DNA of 64,000 bases from Streptomyces sp. NRRL B-1347 (GCF_000720325.1 NZ_JOJM01000012.1:1-64000); one strand, 5' to 3'. Shown: positions 45,816-55,817, numbered from the stretch's first letter. Numbers and translations: made by a program. The notes: generated from the letters alone by a model not told the origin.

Positions 45816-48073
45816 GCTGGTTCACGGCGACCGGCGGCGACCGGTACGCGGACGCCCGCGGAGCCCTGGTGCGCGTCCTGAGCGCGGACCGGACGCGCAC
45901 CGCGGGCGCGGGCGTCTACCTCTGCGGCCGCACCCTCCTGACCTGCGCACACGTGGTCAACGCTGCCCTGGGGCAGCGCATGCTCAGCGCACGGGACCCC
46001 GGCGGCGTCACCCTTGACGTCTCCTTCCCCGTGCTCTCCGCCGCCGCGACGCGCCCCGCCCGCCTGGTGGCGTGGATACCGCCCCGCGCGCACCACCTCG
46101 GCCCGGTCCCCGACGGCTCCCTCGGCTGGGAGGGCGACCTGGCCGTCCTGGAGCTGGGGGAGGAGCCGCCGTCGCCCGTCGGCCCCGTCCGCTGGCTGGA
46201 GATGGCGCGGGGGCAGGAAGTCAGGGCCTGGTACGGCGGCGGACAGCCGTTCTCCTACGCCGACGTGCGCGTGGCCGCGTACGACGACGGCATCGGCTAC
46301 CTCGACGGACAGCTGTCGGGCGCCGCCGTCGACGAGGGCTACAGCGGCGGCCCCCTGTGGTGCGTCGCCGACGGCGCGGCCGTGGGCCTGGTCATGGGCC
46401 GCATCACCGCCCCGGACACCGCACTGTCCGCCCAGCACACGGTCCGGCGCAGCTGGGGGCTCGGCTGGCAGTCCGTGCTGCTCGAACTGCGCCGCGCAGG
46501 AGCCCTGCCCGAGCCATACCTGTCCGGCCTCGCGCCCTCATCGGAGCCGGTGTCCGGGGCCGACCCCGACTCCGCCGAGACGGTGCGGGACATGATGGTC
46601 GGCCCCCTGCACCTGCTGCTCGGCGATCCCGCGACCCGCGCCGCCCACGGCACCGCGCTCGCGGGCGAACTCGGCCTGCGCACCCCCGCCGACGGCACCG
46701 CTCCCTCCGTGGCCGACCTCGCCCAGCTGCTCACCCGCACCGAGCGGGCGCTGCCCACCCTCGCCGAGTCCCTCGCCCCCACCGTGGCCGAGGACCCGCG
46801 CGGCCGCGGCGAGCTCGACCGGCTGCTCGCCCTGGGCCGCCTCACCGGCGCCGCGCGGCTGCTCTCGGTGGCCGAACACCGGCTGCTGCGCGCCAAGTTC
46901 GAGCACCTGTGCCGACACGACCCGGGCCTGCTGCACCGGGCCGCGACCGCCGCCCTGCCCTATCTGGACCTGCCCGATTCCCTGCACGCGGCCCGCCTCG
47001 CGCCCGCCGCCGTCGACGGAGTGCTGCGCGAGCTGGAGATCTGGCCCGGGGACAGCTCCCCGGTCCCGGACGAGACGCCGCGCCTGCCCGCCCTGCTGCG
47101 CGTCGTCGAGTACGTCGCGGCCGAGACCGGCGGCCTGGCCTGCCGGGCGCTACAGGAGTGGAGCGGCCAGGTCGCCGCACGGCTCGGCATCCACGCCTCG
47201 GCGCTGCGCGAGCGCCGCGCCGACGCCGAACGCTGGTCGCAGCGGTCCGCCGCGGCCGGTGCCCGGATCCTGGTGGAGCTCGACCGGCACGCCAAGGACC
47301 CCGCCGACCACTACCGCTGCGCGGTGTGGCGGCTGCGCGCCGACGGCACTGCCGCTCGTGCCGTCACCGGCAGCGAACGGCCCCGCGCCGGACGTGAGAT
47401 CGCCCGCCTCATCCGGGAGATCGCGGGCGGCACCGAGGGCGCCGAGCGGGGCGTGGCCCTGGTCGCGGTCTCCGTACCCCCGGACGCCCTTGAGCTGCCC
47501 GTGGACGAGTGGGACGGGGCGGGCGTCGACGAGTACATTCCCGCCCCGCTCGGCGAGGACTTCCACCTCATCCTGCGCTGCCCGCGGCTGCGGCGGCGCT
47601 CCCGCACCGGCGCCGCCGACCTCACCCGGCGCTGGAACGCCCGCCACCGCGGCGACCCGCTGCGCGCCGACCGCACCGTCGGCGGCCGGGCGGGACTCAT
47701 CGGCCTGCTCAAGACGGTCCACCGGGACACCGCCCGCGTCCTGGTCCAGGGCACGGCCGCCCAGCGCGGCGAACTGCTCCCCGTCTGCCTGGTGATGGGC
47801 GTGCCCATCGTGCTGTGGGACCGCGGCCCCCAGGCCCCCGACGCGGACCCGGACCCCGACCCGCTCACGCCCGACGGGCCCGTCGACCAACTCCCCGAGC
47901 GCGTAAGGCACTTCCGCGTCCGCGCGTACGCCGACCCGCGGAGCGGCATCCGCCCCGCGCTGGTGTGGGAGGACATCGAGCTGCCGCTCCCCGACGAGCT
48001 GCAGCTCGCCGACCCCGCGGAGGGCCTGACAGGACCCGCGGACACCGCCGAGGGAACGGAGCAGGCGATATGA
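45812..48073 (+). CDS. Trypsin-like serine protease fused to VMAP-C-like region
   Basis: A 753-residue protein. Residues 1-230 form a trypsin-fold domain with complete triad: His47 (TCAHVV), Asp109 (WEGDLAVLEL) and Ser178 (EGYSGGPLW). There is no signal peptide, so it acts in the cytoplasm. The middle (about 240-500) is helical; about 500-753 resembles the VMAP C-terminal domain (PLGEDFHLILRCPRL, MGVPIVLWDRG). In related systems a MoxR ATPase and a vWA protein control this effector. It overlaps both neighbours by 4 bases. The target protein is unknown. Confidence 0.8.
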   Translation: MSWFTATGGDRYADARGALVRVLSADRTRTAGAGVYLCGRTLLTCAHVVNAALGQRMLSARDPGGVTLDVSFPVLSAAATRPARLVAWIPPRAHHLGPVPDGSLGWEGDLAVLELGEEPPSPVGPVRWLEMARGQEVRAWYGGGQPFSYADVRVAAYDDGIGYLDGQLSGAAVDEGYSGGPLWCVADGAAVGLVMGRITAPDTALSAQHTVRRSWGLGWQSVLLELRRAGALPEPYLSGLAPSSEPVSGADPDSAETVRDMMVGPLHLLLGDPATRAAHGTALAGELGLRTPADGTAPSVADLAQLLTRTERALPTLAESLAPTVAEDPRGRGELDRLLALGRLTGAARLLSVAEHRLLRAKFEHLCRHDPGLLHRAATAALPYLDLPDSLHAARLAPAAVDGVLRELEIWPGDSSPVPDETPRLPALLRVVEYVAAETGGLACRALQEWSGQVAARLGIHASALRERRADAERWSQRSAAAGARILVELDRHAKDPADHYRCAVWRLRADGTAARAVTGSERPRAGREIARLIREIAGGTEGAERGVALVAVSVPPDALELPVDEWDGAGVDEYIPAPLGEDFHLILRCPRLRRRSRTGAADLTRRWNARHRGDPLRADRTVGGRAGLIGLLKTVHRDTARVLVQGTAAQRGELLPVCLVMGVPIVLWDRGPQAPDADPDPDPLTPDGPVDQLPERVRHFRVRAYADPRSGIRPALVWEDIELPLPDELQLADPAEGLTGPADTAEGTEQAI

Positions 48074-49020
48074 GCGAGCACGACGGGTGGCGGCTGTTCC
48101 GCGGGGACCGCGTGGCCCGGCGGGTGGAGCTGCCCGAGGCCCCGCCCTGGCGCCGGTTCCCCGACGGCTCCGGCGGCCGCCCGAGGCCGCGGCCGTACCT
48201 CATCGGCCGCGCCGAGGCCGACGTGGTGAGCGCGGCCCTGCACCTGCGCCGCCCGCTGCTCGTCACCGGCCACCCCGGCACCGGCAAGTCGTCGCTCGCG
48301 CACGCCGTCGCCCACGAACTCACCCTCGGCCCGGTCCTCCAGTGGGCCGTCAACAGCCGCTCGGCCCTCAAGGACGCCCTGTACGGCTACGACGCCATCG
48401 GCCGCCTTCGCGAGACCCATCTGCGCCAGGAGCGCGACGCGGGGGAGCCGGGCATCGGCACCTTCGTCCGCCTGGGCCCGCTGGGCACGGCCCTGGTGCC
48501 CCGCGACCGGCCCCGCGTCCTGCTCGTCGACGAGCTCGACAAGGGCGACGTGGACCTGCCCAACGACCTCCTGACCGTGTTCGAGGAGGGCGAGTTCGAG
48601 ATCCCCGAGCTGTCCCGGCTGCCGGAAGACCAGTCCGAGGTGTCGGTCCTCACCCACGGCAGGGACGGCGACCGGGTCACGGTCACCCGCGGGCGGGTGC
48701 GCTGCCGCGCGTTCCCCGTCGTGGTGATCACCAGCAATGGCGAACGCGACTTCCCGCCCGCCTTCATGCGCCGCTGCGTGCGCCTGGCCCTGCCGGACCC
48801 CGACGAGGCCAGGCTGCGGGAGATCGTGTCGGCACACCTCGGCGAGGAGGCGCTGGCCGGTGTGGACGACCTGCTGCACGCCTTCCTCAACCGCCGCGCC
48901 CCGGGCGAACTGGCCACGGATCAGCTGCTCAACGCCGTGTTCCTGCGCAAGGGCGGCGTCGACCTGGACGCCGAGGGGCTCCTGGACGCGGTGCTGCACC
49001 GGCTCGGCGGAGCGCTGTAG
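48070..49020 (+). CDS. MoxR-family AAA+ ATPase
   Basis: A 316-residue AAA+ ATPase. The P-loop is GHPGTGKSSLAHA, Walker B RVLLVDELDKGDVDLPNDLL, sensor 1 VVVITSNGERDFPPAF and arginine-finger region MRRCVRLALP. MoxR proteins are chaperones that remodel partner proteins with vWA domains. Here it lies between the protease (4-base overlap, ATGA) and the vWA-pseudokinase-ParA protein (stop followed at once by the next ATG), so it probably gates one with the other. Confidence 0.9.
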   Translation: MSEHDGWRLFRGDRVARRVELPEAPPWRRFPDGSGGRPRPRPYLIGRAEADVVSAALHLRRPLLVTGHPGTGKSSLAHAVAHELTLGPVLQWAVNSRSALKDALYGYDAIGRLRETHLRQERDAGEPGIGTFVRLGPLGTALVPRDRPRVLLVDELDKGDVDLPNDLLTVFEEGEFEIPELSRLPEDQSEVSVLTHGRDGDRVTVTRGRVRCRAFPVVVITSNGERDFPPAFMRRCVRLALPDPDEARLREIVSAHLGEEALAGVDDLLHAFLNRRAPGELATDQLLNAVFLRKGGVDLDAEGLLDAVLHRLGGAL

Positions 49021-52000
49021 ATGCCGCCCGGCGGCGGGGACCCTGCGGCCGGGCGGCCCCACGAGGGGCCGCCACCGACCCGGCCGCCCGGCAGCGGTGA
49101 GCTGTCCCGCAGCGGTGAGCCGTCCCGCGGCCATGAGCCGTCCCGTAGCAGTGCACCCCGCAGCGGTGAGCCGTCCCCCGTGGTCCTCGGTCTGCTCGGC
49201 CGACTGACCGGGCACGAGCTGTCCATCCACGAACTGCTCGACGCCGTCTGGCTCGCCGCGCGCCTGCCCGCCGACGCGGACGCGCCCCTCGCCCGCGCGC
49301 TCTCCGGCACCGCCCTGCCCGCCCCGGCGCCCGGCCCGGCGGAGGAACCCGCACCCCCGACCGACACCCGCCCCGGGGACGACGAACCCGACGGCGGCGG
49401 CAGGGCGCCCGGCACCCCGGCGCCGCCCCCGCCGCCTGCCCAGCTGCTCGGCGCCCTGCACGCGGCCGCGGCGGCCCGCAGCGCCCCCGAGTTCGCCCGG
49501 CTCGGGGCGGCCGACCGGCCCCCGTCGGACGACGGCGCGCTCCCGGTGCGGGTGCCCGAGGAGAAGGCGCTCGGCGACGAGGAGCTGCGCTTCGGCCGGG
49601 CCCTCCGGCTCCTCAAGCAGCCCCAGCCGCATCCGCACCGGCGCGAGTTCGACGAGGCGGCCACGGCGGCCGCCCTCGCCGAGACCGGGCTTCCCGACGT
49701 GGTGACCCGGCCCGCGCGGCAGCGCTGGCTCGACCTGGTGCTGCTCATCGACGACGGCATCTCGATGCTCCTGTGGCGGCGGCTCGCGACCGAGCTGCGC
49801 GCCCTCCTGGAGCGGCTCGGCGCGTTCCGCGGCATCCGTGTGCTCGGCCTGGACACGCGCACCCGGCGGGCACCGCTGCTGCGCGCCCGCCCCTTCGACG
49901 CGAACTCCCCGCCGCTGTCCCCCGCGTCGGCCGTCGACCCCTCCGGCGGCACCCTGGTCCTGGTCATCAGCGACGGCGTCGGCGCCTGCTGGCGCGACGG
50001 ACGCATGCGCGGGGCCCTCGGCCGCTGGGCGCGGCAGGGCCCGACCGCCATCCTGCACGCCCTGCCCGCCCATCTATGGGGCGCGTCGGGCATCCGCTCC
50101 GAACCCTGGCTGGTGACCACCCGGCGCCGTGGCGCCGCCAACGACACCTGGTCCGTGTCCGACCCGCTGCTGCCCGCAGGGCTCGGCGAGGAGTTCACGG
50201 ACATCCCCGTACCGGTACTGGAACCGTACCCGCCGGCCGTCGCCGCCTGGGCGCGGCTCGTCGCCTCGCCCGGCGCGAGCACCGAACTGCCCCTGCTGGT
50301 CCCCTCGCACGCCCCGACCCCGCGCGGCCGGGCCGAGACCCGGGGCGCCGACGCGGCCACCGCCGTCCTGCGGTTCCGGGACGCCGCCTCGCCGGAGGCC
50401 TTCCGGCTCGCCGCGCACCTCGCCGCCGTGTCCCCGCTGACCGTGCCCGTGATGCGGCTCGTCCAGGCCGCGGTGGACTGGCGGGCGGACACCGCGCACC
50501 TCGCGGAGGTGTTCCTCGGCGGGCTCATGCAGCAGGTCGAACCGGCCGACGCGCGGCTGCCCGCGCCCCACCGCCGGTTCGGGTTCGCCCGCGACACCCA
50601 GGACATCCTGCTCGACACGGCGTCCCCGATCGACCTGCTCCGCACGACCAGGACCGTCACCGAGCGCCTGCGCGCGCTCGTGGGCCGCTCACCGGACTTC
50701 CCCGCCTGGCTCGCGCACCCCTCCGGCACCAGCGAACTCCTCCCCGGCACCCGGCCGTTCGCCTGGCTCGAGGACCGGCTCCTGACCCACATCGGCGCCC
50801 GCCCCATGGCGGCGCCCGCCCCGAACGGGGCCGCGGCGCAGGAGGAGGTCCTGCTGCCGTCGGGCCTGGAGGCGGCCCCGTCCTGGCTGTCCCTGCGCCT
50901 TCAGGACCTGCACGCCCTCGGCCCCTACACGCTGCTGCGCCGGGACGGCTCCGGCGGCACCCCCACCGCGTACATCGGCGAGGACGAGGACGGACTCCAG
51001 GTCCTGCTGCGCGTCTCTTCCTCGTCCGCCTCACCGGTGGCGCGCGAGCTGCTCGACAACGAGCGCGCCGCGCTGCGCCGCATGGACGGCGGATACGCCC
51101 CCGCCGTCGTGGCCAGCGACCTGCGCGACGTGCCCGTGCCCTGGCTGGCGCTTCGCCTGGACACCCTCGGCGACGGGCGGCCCGCGCCGACGCTGCGCGC
51201 GGTCCTCGACGCGGCGGGGCCGCTGGCGGGCACCCCGCTGTTCCTGTGGCTCGGCTGGCACCTGACGCGGGCGGTGAGCCGCTGCCACCGCCGCGGCATC
51301 GTGCACGGCTCGCTGACGCCGGGCGCGGTCCTGGTGACCGAGTCGACCCTGCACGTCATCAGCTGGACCTCGGCGCGCATCGACGGGGCCTGGAGCGCCT
51401 CGGTCTCGGCGATGCCGCCCGCCTCGCCCTACCGGGCGCCCGAGGTGACGTACTGGGGCGAGTCCCGGATCACGGCCGGGGACGTGTACTCGCTGGGGGC
51501 CGTACTGCTGCACGCCGCGACCGGACGCGCCTGGCAGGGCTACGAACACGACGCGCTGCGGCGCGACCCCTGGTTCGGGGATCTCGACGGTGAACTCGCC
51601 GACCTGCTCCTGCGCTGCGTCACCGCCGAACCGGAGAGCAGGCCCACGGTGCGGGAGGTGGCGGACGCCCTCAGCGCCCGGCTGCCCGGCGCGCAGCCGT
51701 GGGAGGAGGCCGACGACGACGCGCTCGCCCCCGAGACGCCGCGGGAGCGGCAGCGCGCCGACGAGCCGGAGGACGACGACAGCGAGACCTGGACGCACAC
51801 CGTCCGCGCCCCCCTGGAGAAGCCGCTGCGCATCGCCCTCGTCGGCGTCAAGGACGGCGCGGGCTGCACCACGACGACGATGATGCTGGGCGCCGTCCTC
51901 GCCGACCAGCGCCAGGAGCGGGTCCTGGCGATCGACGCCGACAAGCACGCGGGGCGGCACGTGCGCATCGGCGGCCGCGTCTTCCGCGGCACGTTCGCGG

Positions 52001-52569
52001 GCCTGACCGATCTGGCCGCCTCGCTGCCCGAGGTGCGGCGCTTCGAGGACCTCAGCCTGTTCCTGTCGCCGCACCGCTCCGGCCTGACGGTCCTCGCGAA
52101 CGACTCGCTGTCGCGGCCGTCGGCGGGCGGCCAGTACACGGACCAGGACTTCCGCGAGGTGGTGCGGGCGACGCGGCAGTACTTCGGCCTCACCCTGATC
52201 GACTCCGACAAGCCCGTGTCGCTGGTCCTGGAGCACGCCGACCGCGTCGTCATCGTCTCGCGCGCCGACCCCGTGGGCCTGACCCAGGCCCAGCAAACCA
52301 TGGACCGCCTCGTCACCCTGAACCGCTCCGACCTGGTGGAGGAGGCCGTCGTCGTCCTCAACCACAGCCGCCCCGCGGCTGGTTGGACCCTGGACTCGGG
52401 CAGCGTACGCGCGCTGCGCTCACGCTGCCGCGGCCTGGTCACCGTCCCCCGCGACGGCCACCTCGCCATGGCCAGCACCGTCGAACTGTCCTGGCTGACC
52501 CCCGCCGCCTACAAGGCCTACCTGCGCCTCGCGGCCCTGCTCCTGGGACGGCGCCCGATGTTCCCGTGA
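49021..52569 (+). CDS. SAV_2336-type protein: vWA-like, pseudokinase and ParA-like domains in one chain
   Basis: A 1182-residue protein. About 225-420 is vWA-like (LVLLIDDGISM, residues 241-249, then VLVISDGVGAC), with a partial metal site DDGIS. About 630-890 is a protein-kinase-like fold: RGIVHGSLTPGAVLV (His762) has Ser for the catalytic Asp, the DFG place is SWTSA and no invariant Lys is seen, so it is a pseudokinase. About 936-1182 is ParA/MinD-like: GVKDGAGCTTTT keeps signature Lys944 but has Cys949 for the P-loop Lys; IDADKHAG (971-) follows. From memory this is the SAV_2336 family. ATG 49021 follows the MoxR stop directly. Residues 1-45 are low-complexity. Confidence 0.75.
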   Translation: MPPGGGDPAAGRPHEGPPPTRPPGSGELSRSGEPSRGHEPSRSSAPRSGEPSPVVLGLLGRLTGHELSIHELLDAVWLAARLPADADAPLARALSGTALPAPAPGPAEEPAPPTDTRPGDDEPDGGGRAPGTPAPPPPPAQLLGALHAAAAARSAPEFARLGAADRPPSDDGALPVRVPEEKALGDEELRFGRALRLLKQPQPHPHRREFDEAATAAALAETGLPDVVTRPARQRWLDLVLLIDDGISMLLWRRLATELRALLERLGAFRGIRVLGLDTRTRRAPLLRARPFDANSPPLSPASAVDPSGGTLVLVISDGVGACWRDGRMRGALGRWARQGPTAILHALPAHLWGASGIRSEPWLVTTRRRGAANDTWSVSDPLLPAGLGEEFTDIPVPVLEPYPPAVAAWARLVASPGASTELPLLVPSHAPTPRGRAETRGADAATAVLRFRDAASPEAFRLAAHLAAVSPLTVPVMRLVQAAVDWRADTAHLAEVFLGGLMQQVEPADARLPAPHRRFGFARDTQDILLDTASPIDLLRTTRTVTERLRALVGRSPDFPAWLAHPSGTSELLPGTRPFAWLEDRLLTHIGARPMAAPAPNGAAAQEEVLLPSGLEAAPSWLSLRLQDLHALGPYTLLRRDGSGGTPTAYIGEDEDGLQVLLRVSSSSASPVARELLDNERAALRRMDGGYAPAVVASDLRDVPVPWLALRLDTLGDGRPAPTLRAVLDAAGPLAGTPLFLWLGWHLTRAVSRCHRRGIVHGSLTPGAVLVTESTLHVISWTSARIDGAWSASVSAMPPASPYRAPEVTYWGESRITAGDVYSLGAVLLHAATGRAWQGYEHDALRRDPWFGDLDGELADLLLRCVTAEPESRPTVREVADALSARLPGAQPWEEADDDALAPETPRERQRADEPEDDDSETWTHTVRAPLEKPLRIALVGVKDGAGCTTTTMMLGAVLADQRQERVLAIDADKHAGRHVRIGGRVFRGTFAGLTDLAASLPEVRRFEDLSLFLSPHRSGLTVLANDSLSRPSAGGQYTDQDFREVVRATRQYFGLTLIDSDKPVSLVLEHADRVVIVSRADPVGLTQAQQTMDRLVTLNRSDLVEEAVVVLNHSRPAAGWTLDSGSVRALRSRCRGLVTVPRDGHLAMASTVELSWLTPAAYKAYLRLAALLLGRRPMFP

Positions 52570-52572
52570 CGT

Positions 52573-52612
52573 GCGCGGGCCCGCCTCCGGTCCGGGAGAG
52601 GCGGGCCCGCGC
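52573..52612. terminator. Strong bidirectional terminator
   Basis: Two perfect 15-base arms (GCGCGGGCCCGCCTC and its complement) around a 10-nt loop lie between the convergent SAV_2336-type and MMPL genes. This is the clearest terminator in the window. Confidence 0.85.
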
Positions 52613-52627
52613 GGGGACGAGGCGCGG

Positions 52628-54868
52628 TCAGCGCACCGGTGTGCCCTTCTCGTACGACACCTCGGGTGCCGGTCCCCGCGGCGCGGGCACCGGGGCGGGA
52701 CCGCCCTCACTGAGGCCGAAGCGGGCGTGGAAGGCGCGCAGGAAGCCGGGCGCGTACCAGGCGGAGCGGCCCAGCAGGCGCATCGTGGCGGGGACGAGGA
52801 CGCCGCGCACGGCGATGGCGTCGATGAGGATGGCGAGACCGCTGCCCAGGCCGAAGAGCTGCATGAAGCTGATCTCGGCCGTACCGAAGGCGAAGAAGCT
52901 CACCGCGAGCAGGACGGCCGCCGCGCTGACGATCCGGCCGGTGTGCCCGAGGCCGTCGGCCACGGCGGACTCGTTGTCCTCGCCGAGGTCGTGGAGCTCC
53001 TTGATGCGGCTGGTGACGAACACCTCGTAGTCCATCGAGAGGCCGAAGGCGACGCAGAACATCAGGACGGTCATCGACGTCTCCATCGGCTGCGGGGTGA
53101 AGCCGAGCAGGCCGGAGAGATGGCCGTCCTGGAAGATCCAGGTCATGACGCCGATGGTCGCGCCCAGGCTGACCATGTTGAGGACCAGCGCGCGCAGCGG
53201 CTGCACGACGCTGCCGGTGAACAGGAACAGGAGCACGAAGGTGGTGACGGCGATCAGGCCGATGGCGAGCGGGAGCCTGCTGCCGATGGAGTCGTTGGAG
53301 TCGACCAGCTCGGCGTCGGCCCCGCCCACCAGCGGGTCGGCCCCGGAGGGCGCGGCGGCCGTCCTGACCCCCTCGACCAGGTCCTTGGCCTCCTCCGACT
53401 TCGGCGTCAGGGAGGTCACCACGTTGAGCTGCTGCGCCGCGGGGCGGCCGAGCGCAGGGTTGCCGGGCCCGGTCGCCTCGGACCGGCCGTCGGCGTAGAC
53501 GCCGGTGCTGGTCTCGACGCGGGCGACGCCCTCCAGGGCGGACAGCTCGACCGCGTAGGACGCCAACGGGGCTTTGCCCACGGGCTTGTTGATGACGACG
53601 TGCAGCGCGGCCGCGTCGTTGCCGTTGAAGTTCTCCCGCAGTGCCGTCGAGACCTGGCGGCTCTGCGCGTCCTCGGGCAGCACGCGTTCGTCCGCCGTGC
53701 CGAAGGTGATGCCGAGCAGCGGGCTCGCCGCCGCGAGCAGCACCGCGAGCACGGGCAGCGCGGTGAGCGCGGGCCGCCGCATGACGGTGCGGGCGAGCCG
53801 CCCCCACACGGACGTCCCGGACACGGCGTGCCCCGGCCTCGCCCACGGCATCCGGCCGCGGTTGACCCGGTGCCCCAGGACGTTGAGCAGCGCGGGCATC
53901 ACGAACAGGGTGGCGAGGGCCGCGATCAGGACGACCCCGACTCCCGAGTAGCCGAACGAGCGGAGGAAGTACTGCGGGAACACCATGAGCGCCGCGAGGG
54001 CGGCCGCCACCGTCGCGGCGGAGAACGCGACCGTACGGCCCGCGGTGCTCATGGTCTTGCGGACGGCGTCCTCCACGCTCGCCCCCACCGCGAGCTGCTC
54101 GCGGAACCGGCTGATCATCAACAGGGCGTAGTCGACGCCGAGTCCGAGGCCGAGCGCCGTGGTCAGGTTGATCGCGAAGACGGACACGTCGGTGACGCTG
54201 CCGACGACGTACAGCTCGGCGAACACGCCCACGATGGCGATGAGCGCGATGACCAGCGGAAGCAGCGCGGAGACCACCGTGCCGAAGACGACCAGGAGCA
54301 GCAGGAGGATCAGCGGCACCGCGATGGTCTCGGCCAGGACGAGGTCCTCCTCGGTCTGCGGCCCCATCTCGTAGCTCACGCCCGCGCTGCCTCCGGCCTT
54401 GACCGTGAGCGTGTCCTTGTACGTTCCGGCGTACTCGTCGATGACGCTCTTGGCGTTGTCCTGCTGCTCCGCGTCGTGGCCCTTCACCCGGGCGAGGACG
54501 ATGGCCTCGCGGCCGTCCTCGGAGCGCAGGTCGGGGCTGTGGGCGTCCCAGTACGAGACCACGTTGGTGAGGTCCCGCTCCTCCTTGAGGTCGGCCACCA
54601 GGGCCCGGCCGCTCCGCTCGGCGGCCGCGGCGTCGACGCGGCCCTCGGCGGCGCGGACCAGGAACACCAGGTTGGTCTCGCCGCCGAACTTCTCGTCGAT
54701 GACGTCCCTGGCCCGGGAGGACTGGGAGGCCGGGTCGTCGAAGCCGCCGCCCAGCAGCTTCCCGAACGCACCCGCGCCCAAGGCGCCCATGAGGGCCACC
54801 ACCACGGTGGCGACGACGAGTACCAGCCGGGACCGGCGGATCGCCAGCTCGGCGATGCGTTCGAACAC
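52628..54868 (-). CDS. MMPL-family RND transporter
   Basis: A 746-residue protein with 12 predicted helices in two six-helix halves and two large extracytoplasmic loops. LTTALGLGLGVDYALLMISRFREQL and VAFGLSMDYEVFVTSRIKEL carry the paired GxxxDY proton-relay motifs of the family. It exports lipids, polyketides or drugs using proton force. The start is GTG 54868 (MFERIAELA) with AAGGAGA upstream. It is divergent from a TetR regulator, the usual arrangement for a regulated exporter. Confidence 0.9.
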   Translation of the reverse strand: MFERIAELAIRRSRLVLVVATVVVALMGALGAGAFGKLLGGGFDDPASQSSRARDVIDEKFGGETNLVFLVRAAEGRVDAAAAERSGRALVADLKEERDLTNVVSYWDAHSPDLRSEDGREAIVLARVKGHDAEQQDNAKSVIDEYAGTYKDTLTVKAGGSAGVSYEMGPQTEEDLVLAETIAVPLILLLLLVVFGTVVSALLPLVIALIAIVGVFAELYVVGSVTDVSVFAINLTTALGLGLGVDYALLMISRFREQLAVGASVEDAVRKTMSTAGRTVAFSAATVAAALAALMVFPQYFLRSFGYSGVGVVLIAALATLFVMPALLNVLGHRVNRGRMPWARPGHAVSGTSVWGRLARTVMRRPALTALPVLAVLLAAASPLLGITFGTADERVLPEDAQSRQVSTALRENFNGNDAAALHVVINKPVGKAPLASYAVELSALEGVARVETSTGVYADGRSEATGPGNPALGRPAAQQLNVVTSLTPKSEEAKDLVEGVRTAAAPSGADPLVGGADAELVDSNDSIGSRLPLAIGLIAVTTFVLLFLFTGSVVQPLRALVLNMVSLGATIGVMTWIFQDGHLSGLLGFTPQPMETSMTVLMFCVAFGLSMDYEVFVTSRIKELHDLGEDNESAVADGLGHTGRIVSAAAVLLAVSFFAFGTAEISFMQLFGLGSGLAILIDAIAVRGVLVPATMRLLGRSAWYAPGFLRAFHARFGLSEGGPAPVPAPRGPAPEVSYEKGTPVR

Positions 54869-54992
54869 GTGCTCTCTCCTTTGCGTTCCTGCGATGAAGC
54901 GGTGAAAGCGACGTGAAGCAGCCGGAGTTGGCACGGGGGACCTCGTCGCCGCAGGACGACGGTATGGAGAGGGAAGAAGATTTGGCAGTGTT

Positions 54993-55016
54993 AGATTTTC
55001 CGAGCAGTACGAAATC
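54993..55016. promoter_or_regulatory. GATTT-N13-AAATC inverted repeat
   Basis: An AT-rich dyad in the 187-bp gap between the MMPL and TetR genes, about 40 bp before the TetR start. It is a candidate TetR operator; the arms are short. Confidence 0.3.
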
Positions 55017-55055
55017 ATCATGACGCCGTCAGGCAAACTGGCGTACGGTCGCCGC

Positions 55056-55817
55056 ATGACCGCAACGGACCAACTCGCCACGGCCCGGCCCACCTTGCGC
55101 GAGCGGCGCCGGGCCGCGGCCACCCGGGAGATCCTGGAGGCCGCCGAGGCGCAGCTCTCCGAGCACGGCCCCGCGGCCCTGTCCCTGCGCGCCGTCGCCC
55201 GCAGCCTCGGCATGACGGTGCAGGCGCTCTACCACTACTTCCCGAGCCGGGACGACCTCGTCACCGCACTCATCGCCAAGACGTACGACGACCTGGCCGC
55301 CGCCATGCAGGACGGCCTCGACGCGGCGGCGGACGAGCCGGGCGCGCCGCGTCTGGTGGCCGTGGCCGGGGCCTACCGCCAGTGGGCCATCGACCATCCC
55401 GAGCGGTTCCAGCTGCTGTACGGCACGCCCCTGCGGTACTACGCGGCGCCGCCCGAGGGACCCACCACCCAGGCCGTGCGCCGCATGGGCGCGATGTTCG
55501 AGCGCGAGCTGTTCGGCGGGTTCACCACGGAGCAACTCGCCGCGGCCGACGTCCCGGAGCTCTCGCCCGCGCTCCGCGAGGACCTGGAGCGACTGCCCGC
55601 GGACGGCATGGGCACGCTGCCGCCGCCCGCGGTCGCCCTCCTCATGAGCGCGTGGGGCCAGCTGCACGGCCTGGTCGTCCTGGAGGTGTTCGGGCACACC
55701 GCCTTCATCGGCGACCACCAGGCCGAGATCTTCCGGCTGGCGATACGGAACGTCGTCGAGGACCTGCATCGCAGGATCGCGCCCACCGCCGGGCCCGCGG
55801 CCGGGGACGTCAGGTGA
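55056..55817 (+). CDS. TetR/AcrR-family regulator
   Basis: A 253-residue protein. The HTH is at about 15-60 (ATREILEAAEAQLSEHGPAALSLRAVARSLGMTVQALYHYFPSRDDLV). The C-terminal half matches the TetR_C WHG-type domain (YRQWAIDHPERFQLLYGTPL). ATG 55056 is used; ATG 55020 is in frame but gives a leader unlike the family. No ribosome site is visible. It probably represses the divergent MMPL exporter. It overlaps the metalloprotease gene tail to tail by 8 bases. Confidence 0.85.
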   Translation: MTATDQLATARPTLRERRRAAATREILEAAEAQLSEHGPAALSLRAVARSLGMTVQALYHYFPSRDDLVTALIAKTYDDLAAAMQDGLDAAADEPGAPRLVAVAGAYRQWAIDHPERFQLLYGTPLRYYAAPPEGPTTQAVRRMGAMFERELFGGFTTEQLAAADVPELSPALREDLERLPADGMGTLPPPAVALLMSAWGQLHGLVVLEVFGHTAFIGDHQAEIFRLAIRNVVEDLHRRIAPTAGPAAGDVR

